Shown in pieces: positions 1 to 11,580 of a DNA stretch of 64,000 nt; position 1 is the stretch's first letter; every line of letters starts with the position of its first letter. A model generated the notes under the pieces. The model was not told the DNA's origin and made no database searches. It was given only the letters and a program-made list of their open reading frames with translations. The position numbers and the translations under genes are program-made. The stretch is from Hybos culiciformis (taxonomy: Eukaryota; Arthropoda; Insecta; Diptera; Hybotidae), in NCBI GenBank assembly GCA_964007475.1, contig OZ023273.1, positions 105,770,485-105,834,484 on the forward strand, written 5' to 3'.

Positions 1-486
1 TTGGTTTTATTTCTTATCTGAATGTGGAATAAAGAAAATTTATTTGGTCTTATTTCAATGCACTTTATAGCATGGCACGAAAAAATACCTTTTGATTGAC
101 AGTTTTCCACAATTTAATGTCTCACTTTTATAAAATGTCCTTTTTTTATGTCTAAAATTTTAAAACTCAAAGAAAGAAATTGTTTGCGATTTCTAATAAT
201 TGTCGGAAAACTAATGAATTTTTTTTTAACGTTAGGACCAGAAGAATTAAACAATAAAATTTCAGGATGAATAAGGTTTGCAAGTGTTAATTTTAATTTT
301 TGATTTAATGGTTAATAATACAAACATAGTACTGAATAGGAATGATTTAAGGAATGACATTTAAGTTTTTGCCAATTATTAATTTTTGGTAAGGAGTTTT
401 TTTTTGTTGTCTGCATTTCATAGGACTAATATGAACAGAAGCACTTAATGACAAATCTCAAAATATCTGAGTGTAGCAGGCCTAAT

Positions 487-610
487 AATGTACTTGTATA
501 TTGTACATAATTATGTAATCAAAGAAAAGAATGTAAAATTTTAGAAAAGAAATAAGGAATGTACTTGTACATTGTACATAATTATGTAATCAAAGAAAGG
601 AATGGAAAAT
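487..610. repeat. Tandem duplication, 71-bp period, left arm only
   Basis: The motif starting AATGTACTTGTA and running through TACATAATTATGTAATCAAAG occurs at 487 and again at 558. The matching place in the right arm (about 10860-10930) has only one copy, so the duplication arose after, or independently of, the inverted duplication. Confidence 0.8.
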
Positions 611-1662
611 ATTCGTTACAAAAAAAATTTATTAACAAAAAAAATTTTAATTTTATGACAAGCCTTTGATTTTGGCTTGAACTAGCACCAACATAAATTT
701 CAAGCCCTCTCCAAAGTTTAACAAAAAGATCAAGAATCAATTTTTTTGTTATGCTTATGACATATGTAGATATTTTTTTAAATGTGTATAGTATCCCGAC
801 ATTATTATACGCTTCAATTTTTTGAAAATAATTTCAATACTATTAATAACGAAATACTTCAAGAATACAAGATTCTTAAAAAATTTTAACGTCAGAAAAA
901 TAATCCAATCCCTTTTGACACCTAACATAATTATTTATTATTTTTTTAAATTTTATTAATCATAATATTTTAAAAAATTTAGAAGTTCTAAGTTTTCCTT
1001 ATTTGTAAATTTATTCTTGCACATACTATTTAACTTTTATATTTGTGTACATAATTATATGTAAGTATTTCTAATAATTCACATTTTTTCAATTTAATTT
1101 GTTTTTATTTTTTTTTTGATTAAATAAAGAAAAATCCAAATTGATATTCTTCATTTTGCCAAAAAAAAAAAAATTAAGTAAATAATTATTTTAATTATTT
1201 TATTTTATTCACATAATAAACTAAAGATATTCATTTTTTTATCTTATACAAAAAAAATTATGTGTGCTTATGTGCACCTTTATTATTTTTATACTCCTTT
1301 TTTTGTAACTTTGAATTTGCGAAAAAAAGAAAATTAAAGAATTCCTAAAATAAGATTCTTTGGAGGATTTTCGAAATATATGTGATTAAATTTTTAAAAA
1401 GATCTTGATGAACCAGAAGGTCTTTTTCCTGTAATTTTATTTTTCTTGGATAGTTAGAGGTTTTTTTTTATGATGATTTATGCTTTCCTTTTTTTTTTTT
1501 TTCCTATATTGTGCGTGGGTTAGCTGGTGTGCTGTAGCTGATTTTTATTATGCAGCACATATCACTGATAATATAACCTTTTATTCAGTTTAGTTTGGTG
1601 AAAAACTATATACATATATAAATACGTATATACAATTTTTTTCTTTTATATTTTTGAAACTA

Positions 1663-2626
1663 CACAGAAAAAAAAGAGTAGCCTTTTTATCTAAACTTCA
1701 AATAAAATCATCTAATGTTTGTTATTGAATTTTAGCCATTTAAACTGTTTAATTGCGCCAGCTATTCTTAATTAAATGATTTGCTACAAATCGTAATTAT
1801 TTGATTCATTTACTAATTCAAATGAAATATCTAATTTGCATTATCCGTTTTTGACCCCTCAAATACATAAAACAACTCAAATGTTTTTTTTGATTTTTTT
1901 TGGTTTTTTTTTAAATTTATTTTTTTTAACTTTTTTGGTTTTTTTTTAAATTTATTTTTTTTAACTTTTTTGGTTTTTTTTTTGTTTTTTTTTTCTTTTT
2001 TTCTTTTTTTTTTAAACTTTTTTGGTTGGTCACACATCTAAGTACTATTTTCACTACGAGACGACATTGCTTTTTTTTTTTTAAGCTTTTTTGGTCGGTC
2101 ATCCATCTAAGTTCTATCACAACGAGGCGTTGCTTAACCGTTTTGTTCAATGTTATGAATTCTTCCACTGAGCTATGTCAGTGATATACAACAATGTATT
2201 AATAGACAATATAAAATCGGTTTCTATGAAAACTTTCTATAATTGTCAAAGAATGTTATTGTACAATTCTACTATTTTTGTAGTTGATATATTGAAATAT
2301 TTATTTCAAATCCAATAATTAAATTTGCTGAATCACATAATGTTTAGATAATTTTAAAATTTACCTTAATTTTCATTTTAACAAATTTGTTTTAATATTT
2401 CAAATAAATGAATTGTTAAAAACAACTATTGAATTTAATAATTCTTTGAATTAATTATTTGTATTTTAAAACTCAAATCAATGAATTTTCATTAGAAAAA
2501 TCAGTCAGTTTTGAATTTTTTTTCAACTATTCAAGTAATTAATTTGTTTAAAACATTAGTTAAATTAAAGAAATCTGATTCATTTAATTATGTTTAGTCA
2601 ATTATTCTAATTTATTTTTTTCTGTG
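1663..2626. mobile_element. Non-autonomous TIR element with TA target duplication (964 bp)
   Basis: The ends are CACAGAAAAAAA at 1663 and TTTTTTTCTGTG ending at 2626, an inverted terminal repeat, flanked on both sides by TA (1661-1662 and 2627-2628). The right arm of the inverted duplication has the unfilled site with a single TA (about 9808), direct evidence of a clean insertion. The interior has no transposase. It contains a tRNA-A-box-like segment and two 5S-rRNA-like segments (2022-2180), a T-rich run of 38-bp repeats (about 1880-1990), and a subterminal block (about 2280-2620) of degenerate AATTATT/ACTCAA-type repeats. TA duplication is typical of Tc1/mariner-type elements, but the terminus is not one I can assign to a named family. 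Confidence 0.85.
2022..2180 (-). other. Two 5S-rRNA-like segments plus a tRNA A-box-like segment
   Basis: Read on the minus strand, 2139-2090 contains GGTTAAGCAACG followed by ACTTAGATGGATGACCG. These match the internal control region of 5S rRNA genes, where GTTAAGCAAC is followed by TACTTGGATGGGTGACCG. A second diverged copy (GCAATGTCG then TACTTAGATGTGTGACC) lies at 2070-2022. Just upstream, about 2180-2160, is TAGCTCAGTGG, the form of a tRNA A box. No complete 5S rRNA or tRNA is present, so these are pol-III-promoter-like fragments, as in 5S- or tRNA-derived SINEs, caught inside the TIR element. Whether they are transcribed cannot be seen. Confidence 0.6.
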
Positions 2627-2747
2627 TATTATTCGGTATTTGTATTATTATTATTTCATTTCTGAAAACAAAGAAAAATTTCATGGAAAAATTTAATACC
2701 AATTTAAAAAAAATTATTATTCTAAAATAATTTTTCATTTTTATGTG

Positions 2748-3119
2748 ATGAATTAACATAATTAAAAATTTAAAATATTGTTATAAAGCTATACTCAGAA
2801 CAAGTACCTACATGATAATTTACCAATTAAAGGTTTATACTTTCTAAAGATTGTATGTTTTGTTTATAAGGTCTTAAATAACATAGGGCATAATATCATA
2901 GAATATCCACTAATATCGCATAATATGATTACTAAGCTGTAGGGAATTTAGAAGTACACCGCTGTTTCCATGAATTCGGTAAGCAACGTATGAGTGTCTC
3001 AGGGCCTACGCTTTTTAGACAAATTCCACCAGACTTGGTTCTGGCTCGCTCATTTTCTATTTTCAAGGTTTGGATCATCAGATGGATAATAGACAATAAT
3101 CTGGATCTCTATGTCTGAG
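2748..3119 (+). pseudogene. Non-LTR retrotransposon reverse transcriptase, C-terminal scrap (left-arm copy)
   Basis: Counterpart of the better-preserved copy at 9322-9696 in the right arm, in the opposite orientation. The right copy encodes the region that closes many jockey/CR1-like pol proteins, with a FGKQRMSVSGPTLF-type motif followed by an IPPDLV segment. The left copy carries an extra stop near 2940 and other changes. It is only the last ~120 codons of a reverse transcriptase, lying 3' to 3' against the larger non-LTR element next door. No catalytic motif is included and it cannot be functional. Confidence 0.6.
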
Positions 3120-3281
3120 TTAGATAAAATGTACTTTGGTTCCGGGTTTTTTTGTTTTTTTTTTTAATTTTAGTTACCAAATCACTAGGTGGGATACCTT
3201 TTATACTTAAAGAAGTATGGATTTGATAATGGAAACGAAGTTTAGACGGGATTTAAAAGTGGGACAGTTAGTATGTAATCA

Positions 3282-5234
3282 TGTACACTTTTCTTAAAGC
3301 GGCACAAGTCGTAAGTCTAACGTGCGCCAGCTGTCGGGAACAATTTTAATGGGAGAGCATTCAACATTCTCGAGGTGCGAACTGAAAACGAATCTCCGAA
3401 GCTCGTTCTATCACATCTGGGAATTTTGACGAAGTATGGGTGTGAAAATATTTGAAGTTGACGAAGTAGGGCTTTTACTTCCAGGGAACAAGTATCCGTT
3501 CCAAAAAAATATTTATAAAAAATGGAAAGTGCACCTACATTGCGACGGTGATTGAGTGATGTTAAAGAGCTGGTGGTTTGATGATCGTTGATCAATCTAA
3601 TAGCCCTTCTCTGAACTTTGTCCAGGTACTAATAGCCCTCTGAACTTTGTCCAGGTACTAATAGCCCTGTCAATCTAATAGCCCTTCTCTGAACTTTGTC
3701 CAGGATGGGTTTCAGGAGCACCAGCCCATATATGCGAATTATATTCTTATTTCGGTCGTATGTAGGATTTGTAAATACTTAGGAGATCAGAGGGGGAAAA
3801 GTATTGTTTACATCTTTTTAGAAAACCAAGACATTTCGCTGCGTTTTTTGCCGTTTCGAAAATATGATCTTTCCAACTTAGATCGGAAGTTATTTTCGAG
3901 CCTAAAATGTCTAGGCTTCCACATTTTCCAATACTTTCGCCTTGAAAAGTAATTTGGGAATCGAAAGTTGACAGCTTTCTAGAAACTAGGCAGCATTGGG
4001 TTTTGGATGCGTTGAACTCAATTCTGCTGAGAAGACCCCATTGTGAAATTTTGGAAAGGTCGAGATTTATGCTACTTTGCAAAAAATTACGTTTCGTAGT
4101 AACCGCATTTGAAGATGCTGTTTTCCTATTAATAAAATCGTAGCATGCTACCAAGTTACTGTCATCGGCGAAGCTGTGGATGGGGTTGAGTGTTAATTGT
4201 AGAAGATCATTAATGAAAATTAAAAAGAGGGTAGGGGAGAGAACACACCGTTGGGGTACGGAGGAGTTGATGTTGAAAATATGTGACTGGTACCCATCCA
4301 CAACAGCACGAATAGAACGGCCAGACAAAAGTTGCTGATTCAATTGACAAAGGTTGAACCTAAACCCATTGATTTAACTTTAGAAATCAGGGCCGAGTGC
4401 CACACTTAATCAAAAACCTTAGCTATATCCAAAGCAACAACAAAAGCCTCACCGGAGTTGTGAAGGCTGGCGTTGAGCTTGTGGGATAAACATGTCATCA
4501 GATCACCAGTCGATCTATTCGTACGAAAACCATATTACTGGTCAGTCAGCAATTTGTTGCATTCAAGGTATTTTTTAACTTTATTATTAATGAGAGATTC
4601 CATTACTTTGGAGAGGATAGAAGTAAGCGCAATAGGCCTGTAGTTAGAGGGATCGCATTTATCATCTTGTTTTGGAATATTCTGAACATGCACAACTTTC
4701 CACTTGTTGGGGTAAATGCCAAGTGGTGGCAAGACAGGTGGAACTTGAGCTGAAGCTTCGAGTGTTGAGTTTTGACTAAAAAGTTTAGCAAACAAATTAG
4801 CCTTCCCAACCGAATCTGATACGATTCTGTCACCATCTACAAGGGAAGGAAAAGATGAAGGCGAAGAAAAGTTTTGTTGTACACTTTTAGCGAAGCTCCA
4901 CAAGCTTCTGCTATTTTTAGGAAGGTATTTCCTGACGCTTCCTCTGGGTATACAAAACCTTCTGCTGACAACAAGTTCTACTGCATCTGTTTCTGACCTC
5001 CCGCCAGTGCTTCAGTAAACTTAAAGAATTGTTTTGTTTATACTCACGAAAAGCATTATCTCTATCGGCTATGGCCTTTGCACAGGTGTCATTGAACCAC
5101 GGAATTTTAGTATTGATTTTATTACGTACTATGTTATGCGGTATGAATATTTTCATCCCTAGCAGAATACTTTCGGTAATGACAGCCGTGCAAAGGTCAA
5201 CATCCCTCTGCAAGAAGCAGCGAGACAGATCCAT
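3282..5234 (-). pseudogene. Reverse transcriptase of the left non-LTR element
   Basis: RNA-directed DNA polymerase, broken into several frames. From the 5' side: a pre-RT linker (5234-4917); the early RT block with DPSNYRPIALTSILSKVMES (4903-4535); after a frameshift, the block from SGRSIRAVVDG through a VPQ..VLSPTLFL motif to FADDSNLVA (4343-3747), whose FADD holds the two catalytic aspartates; and a C-terminal segment ending in SVRTSRMLNALPLKLF (3595-3317). An in-frame 58-codon block between the linker and the NYRP motif is missing here but present in the right copy. At 3600-3710 a roughly 30-bp piece is triplicated, further breaking the frame. Confidence 0.85.
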
Positions 5235-5392
5235 CCGTCCAAGAAAACCAGTGAGACCATCCCAATCAGCTTGGAAATATGTCCATACCAGTCTTCCAGG
5301 ACCTTTAGATAAACCTGCCCCACAATCAAAAGAGAAGGTCGTGCTAATTAGACAATGATCGGAGTTTCCAAGGGGGAACCAATTGAAGCTTT

Positions 5393-5985
5393 TTAATTAT
5401 CTGGGTTGGATGTCAGAAACAGATCCAAGAGATGATGACCCTGATTGTTTATATCTGGAATGTGGGTGGGTTCAGAAATGATTTGGATCAGATTATTGAG
5501 ACTTAAAAAAAACTCTACATATCTGCCTTCGGGACTGTTGCGATTAGAATGACTAAGCCATGATACGTTGTGTACGTTGAAATCACCGAAAACTAAAATT
5601 TCAGACTCTGGATTTTTGGTCAGAATCTGATTAATTTGTTCCGACAGCAAATCAAACTCTACTACGTGATCAGTGCCAGTCAGTTGCGGGCTCCTGTAAA
5701 GGAAGCAAAAATGTATGACGTGTTTGTTGGTTTTTATTTTGAAACAAAGAAAATTTAATAATGGTTTTAAATCTTTAATAGGATAACAAGCAATGTCATT
5801 CTTTATATAAACAGCGACTCCTCTATGGGCAACGTATAAGGAGTGAAGATCATAACCGGGTATTGAAAAACGGTTGGTGTCTCCGTTGTCCAATACTTAG
5901 GTCTCACTTAGAGCCAGAACATTTGGCTAGTAGAGGCCAAATGAATTTGAACGGCTTGGAAATTCGCTTCCAAACCTCGGATGTT
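5393..5985 (-). pseudogene. APE-type endonuclease domain of the left non-LTR element
   Basis: In retrotransposons this domain nicks target DNA to prime reverse transcription. Reading down the minus strand, a CNIRG-type start (about 5980) leads into HLAS, then after a frameshift near 5893 a 166-residue frame contains GVAVYIKND, FCFLYRSPQL, the GDFNVHN motif (family signature GDFN) and a HHLLDLFLTSNP segment. The domain ends at a stop before the SDH motif, and the frame to the RT is broken. The upstream ALSET-like segment has a stop in place of the expected reading. The domain family is well supported; activity is excluded by the frameshifts and stops. Confidence 0.8.
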
Positions 5986-6020
5986 ACAAAAATGTATACA
6001 AAATTTTTTGCTCATCCCTA

Positions 6021-6374
6021 ACCAAAAAGTGTATATTTAAGAAAACTAGTGTGTTCCAAAAACAAGCTGACGAACTACGAACCGGCGGTCAACAGTTTTT
6101 ACAGCCTTATTGACTTCCAGTACGGCAACGACAAGCGAGTGAAGAAAAGTGTACGGGAATAGGATAGGAAATAAAGGAAGACTTGATAACTGCGTCAGTA
6201 TTATTATTAATTTTATTTTCTTTCGAATAAAATTTGTCAAAGACACGATTTTGTTCGATCATTTAATTTAATATTATTATTATTATTTTTTTTATTTTTA
6301 TTATTATTATTTGAATACACTATTATATATATTTTTTTTTTTTTTTTTTTTTTCAGTGATAGATTTTTTTTTTT
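6021..6374. other. Gene-free AT-rich spacer
   Basis: No coding sequence recognised. It holds TAT/TTA simple-sequence tracts near 6270-6310 and a long T run at about 6330-6354, and separates the 5' end of the non-LTR element from the MULE remnant. Confidence 0.7.
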
Positions 6375-7075
6375 TGATTTCTACTCCGCTTTTAACTCGT
6401 CGAATTTCATTTTTTGAGACAATTATTTCTCCTGCCAAATCTTCAATTATTTTGTAGAGGCCAGCATGTCTTCTACCCACAATGACTTTAAGCCGGCGAT
6501 TCCAAGCCTCAACATTATTTTGAGTGGAAGGTTATGTGAGTTCCCAATGGCCCAGAAGTTCGGCGAATAGCTGGGTAGTTTCCTTTCTGCACCTATATAA
6601 TTTTTTTTGAACCATTTTGAAAATAATATGGCATCAGTATCATCTAATTCATTATTTAAAGCAAAATAATAAGAAGAGACTTCCTGAACCGGTACATAGG
6701 CCAAACTTTTGATCATTCGTATTTTTAGCGCGAATGATTCAGAGTTTCCATATTTTGCTGACAGTTTTAGTTGTTGTACTTTTCTCCATAAAATCTGACC
6801 AAAATGGAATAGGCAGCCTTTTACTTCTGCGTCTGGGAAAAAATGTTGCGCTGATTATTGCCTTTTCGAAATCGAATGTTCTGATGGTGATCTCACTCAG
6901 AATGCTTCCCTTTTACTTCCTGCGTAGCTATTCTACTTTTGCACTGATGACTTATACGTTTTGCACAAGTCCAATTGTACGTTTGCTGCTTCGTCTTGCG
7001 TGCTAGATAGTAGAAATATCCATCGACGTGTAATTTGTCATTACCTTTGTTTGATTTTATTGTAAAAATATTCAT
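6375..7075 (-). pseudogene. MULE transposase with N-terminal FLYWCH zinc finger, deleted and frameshifted
   Basis: Mutator-like (MULE) elements encode a DDE-type transposase; insect versions often start with a FLYWCH DNA-binding finger. The minus strand at 7075-6893 encodes such a finger: LHVDGYFYYLARK, then W-T-C and a spaced C. The next conserved segment appears at about 6880 (DFEKAII), followed after a one-base shift by GCLFHFGQ and RMIKSLAYVPVQEV. After another one-base shift near 6530 comes NNVEAWNRRLK, which holds the family's last conserved acidic residue, and then GRRHAGLYKIIEDLAGEI. The stretch between finger and DFEKAII, including the first catalytic Asp, is deleted. A second, independent MULE relic is at 24048-25260. 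Confidence 0.8.
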
Positions 7076-7352
7076 TTTTTTATTTAATTTTTAAATTTAT
7101 TACCGAAACTGAAAATGATAAGAGTATCCCCAAAACTAAATTTATAACAAAAAATCGTACGTTTTATCTTAAAATAAATAAAGAATATAATTGAGTTGAA
7201 TGGAAAAAAATTGTATAGAATTAATAATTTTTTTTTATTTGTAGGTATCGCATTGTAGGTTGATTTTTATAAATTTTATATTAACAAAACAGGGACAAAA
7301 TACTTTAAAAAAATATTTTTAATTAAAAAAATAAAAAAAAAATCGCGCGATA
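7076..7352. other. Gene-free spacer before the gap
   Basis: AT-rich DNA with no recognised feature between the MULE remnant and the assembly gap. Confidence 0.6.
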
Positions 7353-7552
7353 NNNNNNNNNNNNNNNNNNNNNNNNNNNNNNNNNNNNNNNNNNNNNNNN
7401 NNNNNNNNNNNNNNNNNNNNNNNNNNNNNNNNNNNNNNNNNNNNNNNNNNNNNNNNNNNNNNNNNNNNNNNNNNNNNNNNNNNNNNNNNNNNNNNNNNNN
7501 NNNNNNNNNNNNNNNNNNNNNNNNNNNNNNNNNNNNNNNNNNNNNNNNNNNN
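7353..7552. other. Assembly gap (200 N)
   Basis: Exactly 200 undetermined bases, a conventional scaffold-gap size. The gap lies 27 bp from the inner end of the right inverted arm (7580), so the structure at the centre of the palindrome is not sequence-supported. Confidence 0.99.
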
Positions 7553-7553
7553 A

Positions 7554-9292
7554 TTGAGTACTTCCGTAGAAATAACTCAAGACTCAACACTCGAAGCTTC
7601 AGCTCAAGTTCCACCTGTCTTGCCACCAGTAAACTCTTCTTTTGGAAGAGTTTACATTAGGCAACGTGCTGTTTTAAAAGCTCTCAAAAATCTTGAATGG
7701 AAAAAAGTCAACTGGCCTGGTGGTATTCCGGCTGTGGTCCTAAAACATACTGCCTTTGTTCTGGCTAAACCTCTGCGCAACCTTTTCTATCTTTCATATT
7801 CACTTGGCATTTACCCGACCAAGTGGAAAGTTGTGCATGTTCAGCCTATTCCAAACAAGCCGATAATTACGATCCTTCTAACTACAGGCCTATTGCGCTT
7901 ACTTCTATCCTCTCCAAAGTAATGGAATCTCTCATTAATAATAAAGTTAAAAAATACCTTGAATGCAACAAATTGCTGACTGACCAGCAATATGGTTTTC
8001 GTACGAATAGATCAACTGGTGATTTGATGACATGTTTATCCCACAAGCTCAACGCCAGCCTTCACAACTCCGGTGAGGCTTGTGTTGTTGCTTTGGATAT
8101 AGCTAAGGTTTTTGATTGAGTGTGCCACTCGGCTCTGATTTCTAAAGCTAAATCAATGGGTCTAGGATCAACCTTTGTCAATTGGATCAGCAACTTTTTG
8201 TCTGGCCGTTCTATTCGTGCTGTTGTGGATGGGTACCAGTCACATATTTTCAACATCAACTCCTCTGTACCCCAAGGGGAGGTTCTCTCCCTAACCCTCT
8301 TTTTAATATCATTAATGATCTTCTACAATCAACACTCAACCCCATCCTTAGCTTCGCCGATGACAGTAACTTGGTAGCATGCTACGATTTTATTAATAGG
8401 AAAACAGCATCTTCAAATGCTGTTACTACGAAACGTAATTTTTTGCAAAGTAGCATAAATCTCGATCTTTCCAAAATTTCACAATGGGGTCTTCTCAACA
8501 GAGTTCAGCGCATCCAAAACCCAATGCTGCCTAGTTTCTAGAAAGCTGTCAAATTTTGATCACCAAATTACTTTTCAAGGAGAAAGTATTGGAAAATCTG
8601 GAAGCCTAGACATTTTAGGCTCGAAAATAACTTCCGATCTAAGTTGAAAAGCTCATATTTTCGAAACGGCAAATAAAACGCAGCGAAATGTCTTGGTTTT
8701 CTAAAAAGATGTAAACAATACTTTTCCCCCTCTATCTCCTAAATATTTACAAATCCTACATACGACCAAAATTAGAATATAATTCGCATATATGGGCTGG
8801 TGCTCCTGAAACCCATCTTGAGTACCTGGACAAAGTTCAGAGAAGGGCTATTAGATTGATCAACGATCACCAAACCACCAGCTCTTTAAGATCACTCAAT
8901 CACCGTCGCAATGTAGGTGCACTTTGCATTTTTTATAAATATTTTGTTGGAACTTCCTCAACTTCAAGTATTTTCACGCCAAACACGTACCGCTTCAACG
9001 TCACATCCATACTTCGTCAAAATTCCCAGATGTGATAGAACGAGGTTCGGAGACTCGTTTTCAGTTCGCACCTCGAGAATGTGGAATGCTCTCCCATTAA
9101 AATTGTTCCCGACAGCTGGCGCACGTTTGACTTACGACTTGTGCCGCTTTAAGAAAAGTGTACATGATTACCTACTAAATGTCCCACTTTTAAATCCCGT
9201 CTAAACTTCCTTTCCATTATCAAATCCATACTTCTTTAAGTATAAAAGGTATCCCACCTAGTGATTTGGTAACTTTAATAAAAAAAAAAAAA
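7554..9292 (+). pseudogene. Reverse transcriptase and 3' end of the non-LTR element, right copy
   Basis: Same reverse transcriptase as the left copy but on the plus strand and cut off on its 5' side by the gap. A first frame (7554-7922) keeps the 58-codon block missing from the left copy (from NSSFGRVYIRQ to NLFYLSYS). After a one-base shift, 7823-8119 carries DPSNYRPIALTSILSKVMES, QYGFRTNRSTGDLMT and VVALDIAKVFD, which includes the first catalytic Asp region. Then 8120-8541 carries SGRSIRAVVDG and FADDSNLVA, and 8917-9204 the C-terminal SVRTSRMWNALPLKLF. The 3' UTR runs to an A tract at about 9280. Multiple frameshifts make it inactive. Confidence 0.85.
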
Positions 9293-11409
9293 CCCCGGAA
9301 ACAAAGTACATTTTATCTAACTCAGACATAGAGATCTAGATTATTGTCTATTATCCGTCTGATGATCCAAACCTTGAAAATAGAAAATAACCGAGCCAGA
9401 ACCAAGTCTGGTGGAATTTGTCTAAAAAGCGTAGGTCCTGAGACACTCATACGTTGCTTACCGAATTCATGGAAACAGCGGGGTACTTCTAAATTCCATA
9501 CAGCTCTAGTAATCATATTATGCGATATTAGTGGAAATTTTATGATATTATGCCCTATGTTATTTAAGACCTTATAAACAAAACATACAATCTTTAGAAA
9601 AACCCTTAATTGGTAAATTATCAAGTAGGTACTTGTTCTGAGTATAGCTTTATATGAATATTTTAAATTTTTAATTATTTTAACATTTTCCATCACATAA
9701 AAATGAAAAAATATTTTAGAATAATAATTTTAAATTAGTCTTAAATTTTTCCATGAAATTTTTCTTTGTTTTCGGAAATGAAATAATAATAATACAAATA
9801 CCGAATAATAGTTTCAAAAATATAAAAGAAAAAAATTGTATATATGTATTTATATATGTACATATATAGTTTTTCACCAAACTAAACTGAACAAAAAATT
9901 ATATTATTAGTGATATGTGCTGCATAATAAAAATCAGCTATAGCACACCAGCTTAACCCAAGCACAATATAGGAAAAAAAAAGAATAAAGGAAAGCATAA
10001 ATCATCATAAAAAAAAACCCCTAACTATCCAAGAAAAATAAAATTACAGGAAAAAGACATGCTGGTTCATCAAGATCTTTTTAAAAATTTAATCACATAT
10101 ATTTCGAAAATCCTCCAAAGAATCTCAATTCTTTAATTTTTTTTTTTCGCAAATTCAAAGTTACAAAAAAAGGAGTATAAAAATAATAAAGGTGCACATA
10201 AGCACACATAATTTTTTTTGTATAAGATAAAAAAATGAATATCTTTAGTTTATTATGTGAATAAAATAAAATAATTAGGTTCTTTTACTTAATTTTTTTT
10301 TTTTTGGCAAAATGAAGAATATCAATTTGGATTTTTCTTTATTTAATCAAAAAAAAAAAAAAAACAAATTAAATTGCAAAAATGTGAATTATTAGGAATA
10401 CTTACATATAATTATGTACACAAATATAAAAGTTAAATAGTATGTGCAAGAATAAATTTACAAATAAGGAAAACTTAGAACTTCTAAATTTTTAAAAATA
10501 TTATGATTAATAAAATTTAAGAAAATAATAAATAATTATGTTAGGTGTCAAAAGGGATTGGATTATTTTTTTGACAAGAAATAAATTGGTGCTGTTAAAA
10601 TTTTCTAAGAATCTTGTATTCTTGAAGTATTTCGTTATTAATAGTGTTGATATTATTATAGCGTATAATAATGTCGGGATACTATACACATTTAAAAAAA
10701 TATCAACATATGTCATAAGCATAACAAAAAAATTGATTCTTGATCATTTTGTTAAACTTTGGAGAGGACTAGAAATTTATGTTGGTGCTAGTTCAAGCCA
10801 AAATTAAAAGCTTGTCATAAAATTAAAATTTTTTTTGTTACTAAATTTTTTTTGTAACGAAAATTTTACATTCTCTTCTTTGATTACATAATTATGTACA
10901 ATGTACAAGTGCATTATTAGGCCTGCTACATTCAGATATTTTGAGATTTGTCATTAAGTGCTTCTGTTAAAATTCATATTAGTCCTATGAAATGCAGACA
11001 ACAAAAAAAACCTCCTTACCAAAAATTTATAATTGGCAAAAACTTAAATGTCATTCCTTAAATCATTCCTATTCAGTACTATGTTTGTATTATTAACCAT
11101 TAAATCAGAAATTAAAATTAACACTTGCAAACCTTATTCATCCTGAAATTTTATTGTTTAATTCTTCTGGTCCTAACGTTAAAAAAAAAATTCATTAGTT
11201 TTCCGACAATTATTAGAAATCGCAAACAATTTCTTTCTTTGAGTTTTAAAATTTAAGACATAAAAAAAGGACATTTTATAAAAGTGAGACATTAAATTGT
11301 GGAAAACTATCAATCAAAAGGTATTTTTTTCGTGCCATGCTATAAAGTATATTGAAATAAGACCAAATAAATTTTCTTTATTCCACATTCAGATAAGAAA
11401 TAAAACCAA
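7580..11409. repeat. Right arm of the inverted duplication
   Basis: Reverse complement of 1-4779 apart from the differences listed for the left arm. It carries the plus-strand non-LTR pseudogene, its A-rich tail at about 9280-9292, the minus-strand RT scrap (9322-9696) and about 1.7 kb of gene-free AT-rich DNA (9700-11409). It keeps the unfilled insertion site of the 964-bp TIR element near 9808. Homology stops abruptly at 7580, in the middle of reverse transcriptase coding sequence. Confidence 0.9.
9322..9696 (-). pseudogene. Non-LTR retrotransposon RT, C-terminal scrap (right-arm copy)
   Basis: An open 124-residue frame resembling the extreme C-terminus of jockey/CR1-like pol proteins: VYKVLNNIG, ITRAVWNLEVPRCF, EFGKQRMSVSGPTLF and IPPDLVLARLFSIF. 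The rest of the reverse transcriptase is absent. It abuts, 3' to 3', the A tail of the larger element, and the pair is preserved in the left arm. The family resemblance is from memory of the motif pattern only. Confidence 0.55.
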
Positions 11410-11580
11410 TTTTGACGACTTTCCGTTTTTAGCTTTATTTCTCATCGGAATGCGAAGAAAATTATTTTTATTAAATTTTAGAAATAAGCCAATTTTTTTT
11501 ATTTTTCTGTGAAAATTAAAAAATAACATCGTACAATGAACAATTAAAATATTGACTTTTAGTTATATATAAATAAAAAA

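Larger units (their letters stand above)
1..4779. repeat. Left arm of an imperfect inverted duplication
   Basis: This stretch reappears reverse-complemented at 7580-11409, with base 1 pairing with about base 11409 and base 4779 with about 7580. The arm holds AT-rich DNA with no gene (1-1660), a TIR element found only in this arm (1663-2626), a fragment of one non-LTR retrotransposon (2748-3119) and the 3' half of another (3146-4779). In the stretches I aligned by eye the arms differ by scattered substitutions and short indels. Other left-only differences are a 71-bp tandem duplication at 487-610, a small triplication at 3600-3710, and loss of a 174-bp in-frame block kept in the right arm at 7629-7802. 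Confidence 0.9.
3146..6020 (-). mobile_element. Jockey/CR1-type non-LTR retrotransposon, left copy
   Basis: A minus-strand element lacking LTRs: endonuclease (5393-5985), reverse transcriptase (3282-5234), a short 3' UTR and an A-rich 3' tail (the T run at 3146-3163 on the plus strand). No separate ORF1 is seen upstream of the endonuclease, so the copy is probably 5'-truncated near 6020. The 3' part (3146-4779) is duplicated inverted in the right arm; the 5' part (4780-6020) is unique to this copy. Clade assignment is by overall resemblance of the endonuclease and RT motifs and is not secure. Confidence 0.8.

Noticed and set aside
2022..2139. Genuine 5S rRNA gene
   Set aside because: Only parts of the internal control region are present, twice, with no 5' or 3' stem sequences.
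1831..2168. Lysine-rich frames
   Set aside because: Poly(T)/(A) tracts and the 5S-like segments of the TIR element read as codons.
7276..7626. Frames running through the N gap
   Set aside because: Mostly undetermined bases; not evidence of coding.
1..11409. The palindrome as terminal inverted repeats of a giant transposon
   Set aside because: Arm ends lie inside unrelated DNA or mid-gene, without defined termini or target duplication, and the spacer holds unrelated relics.
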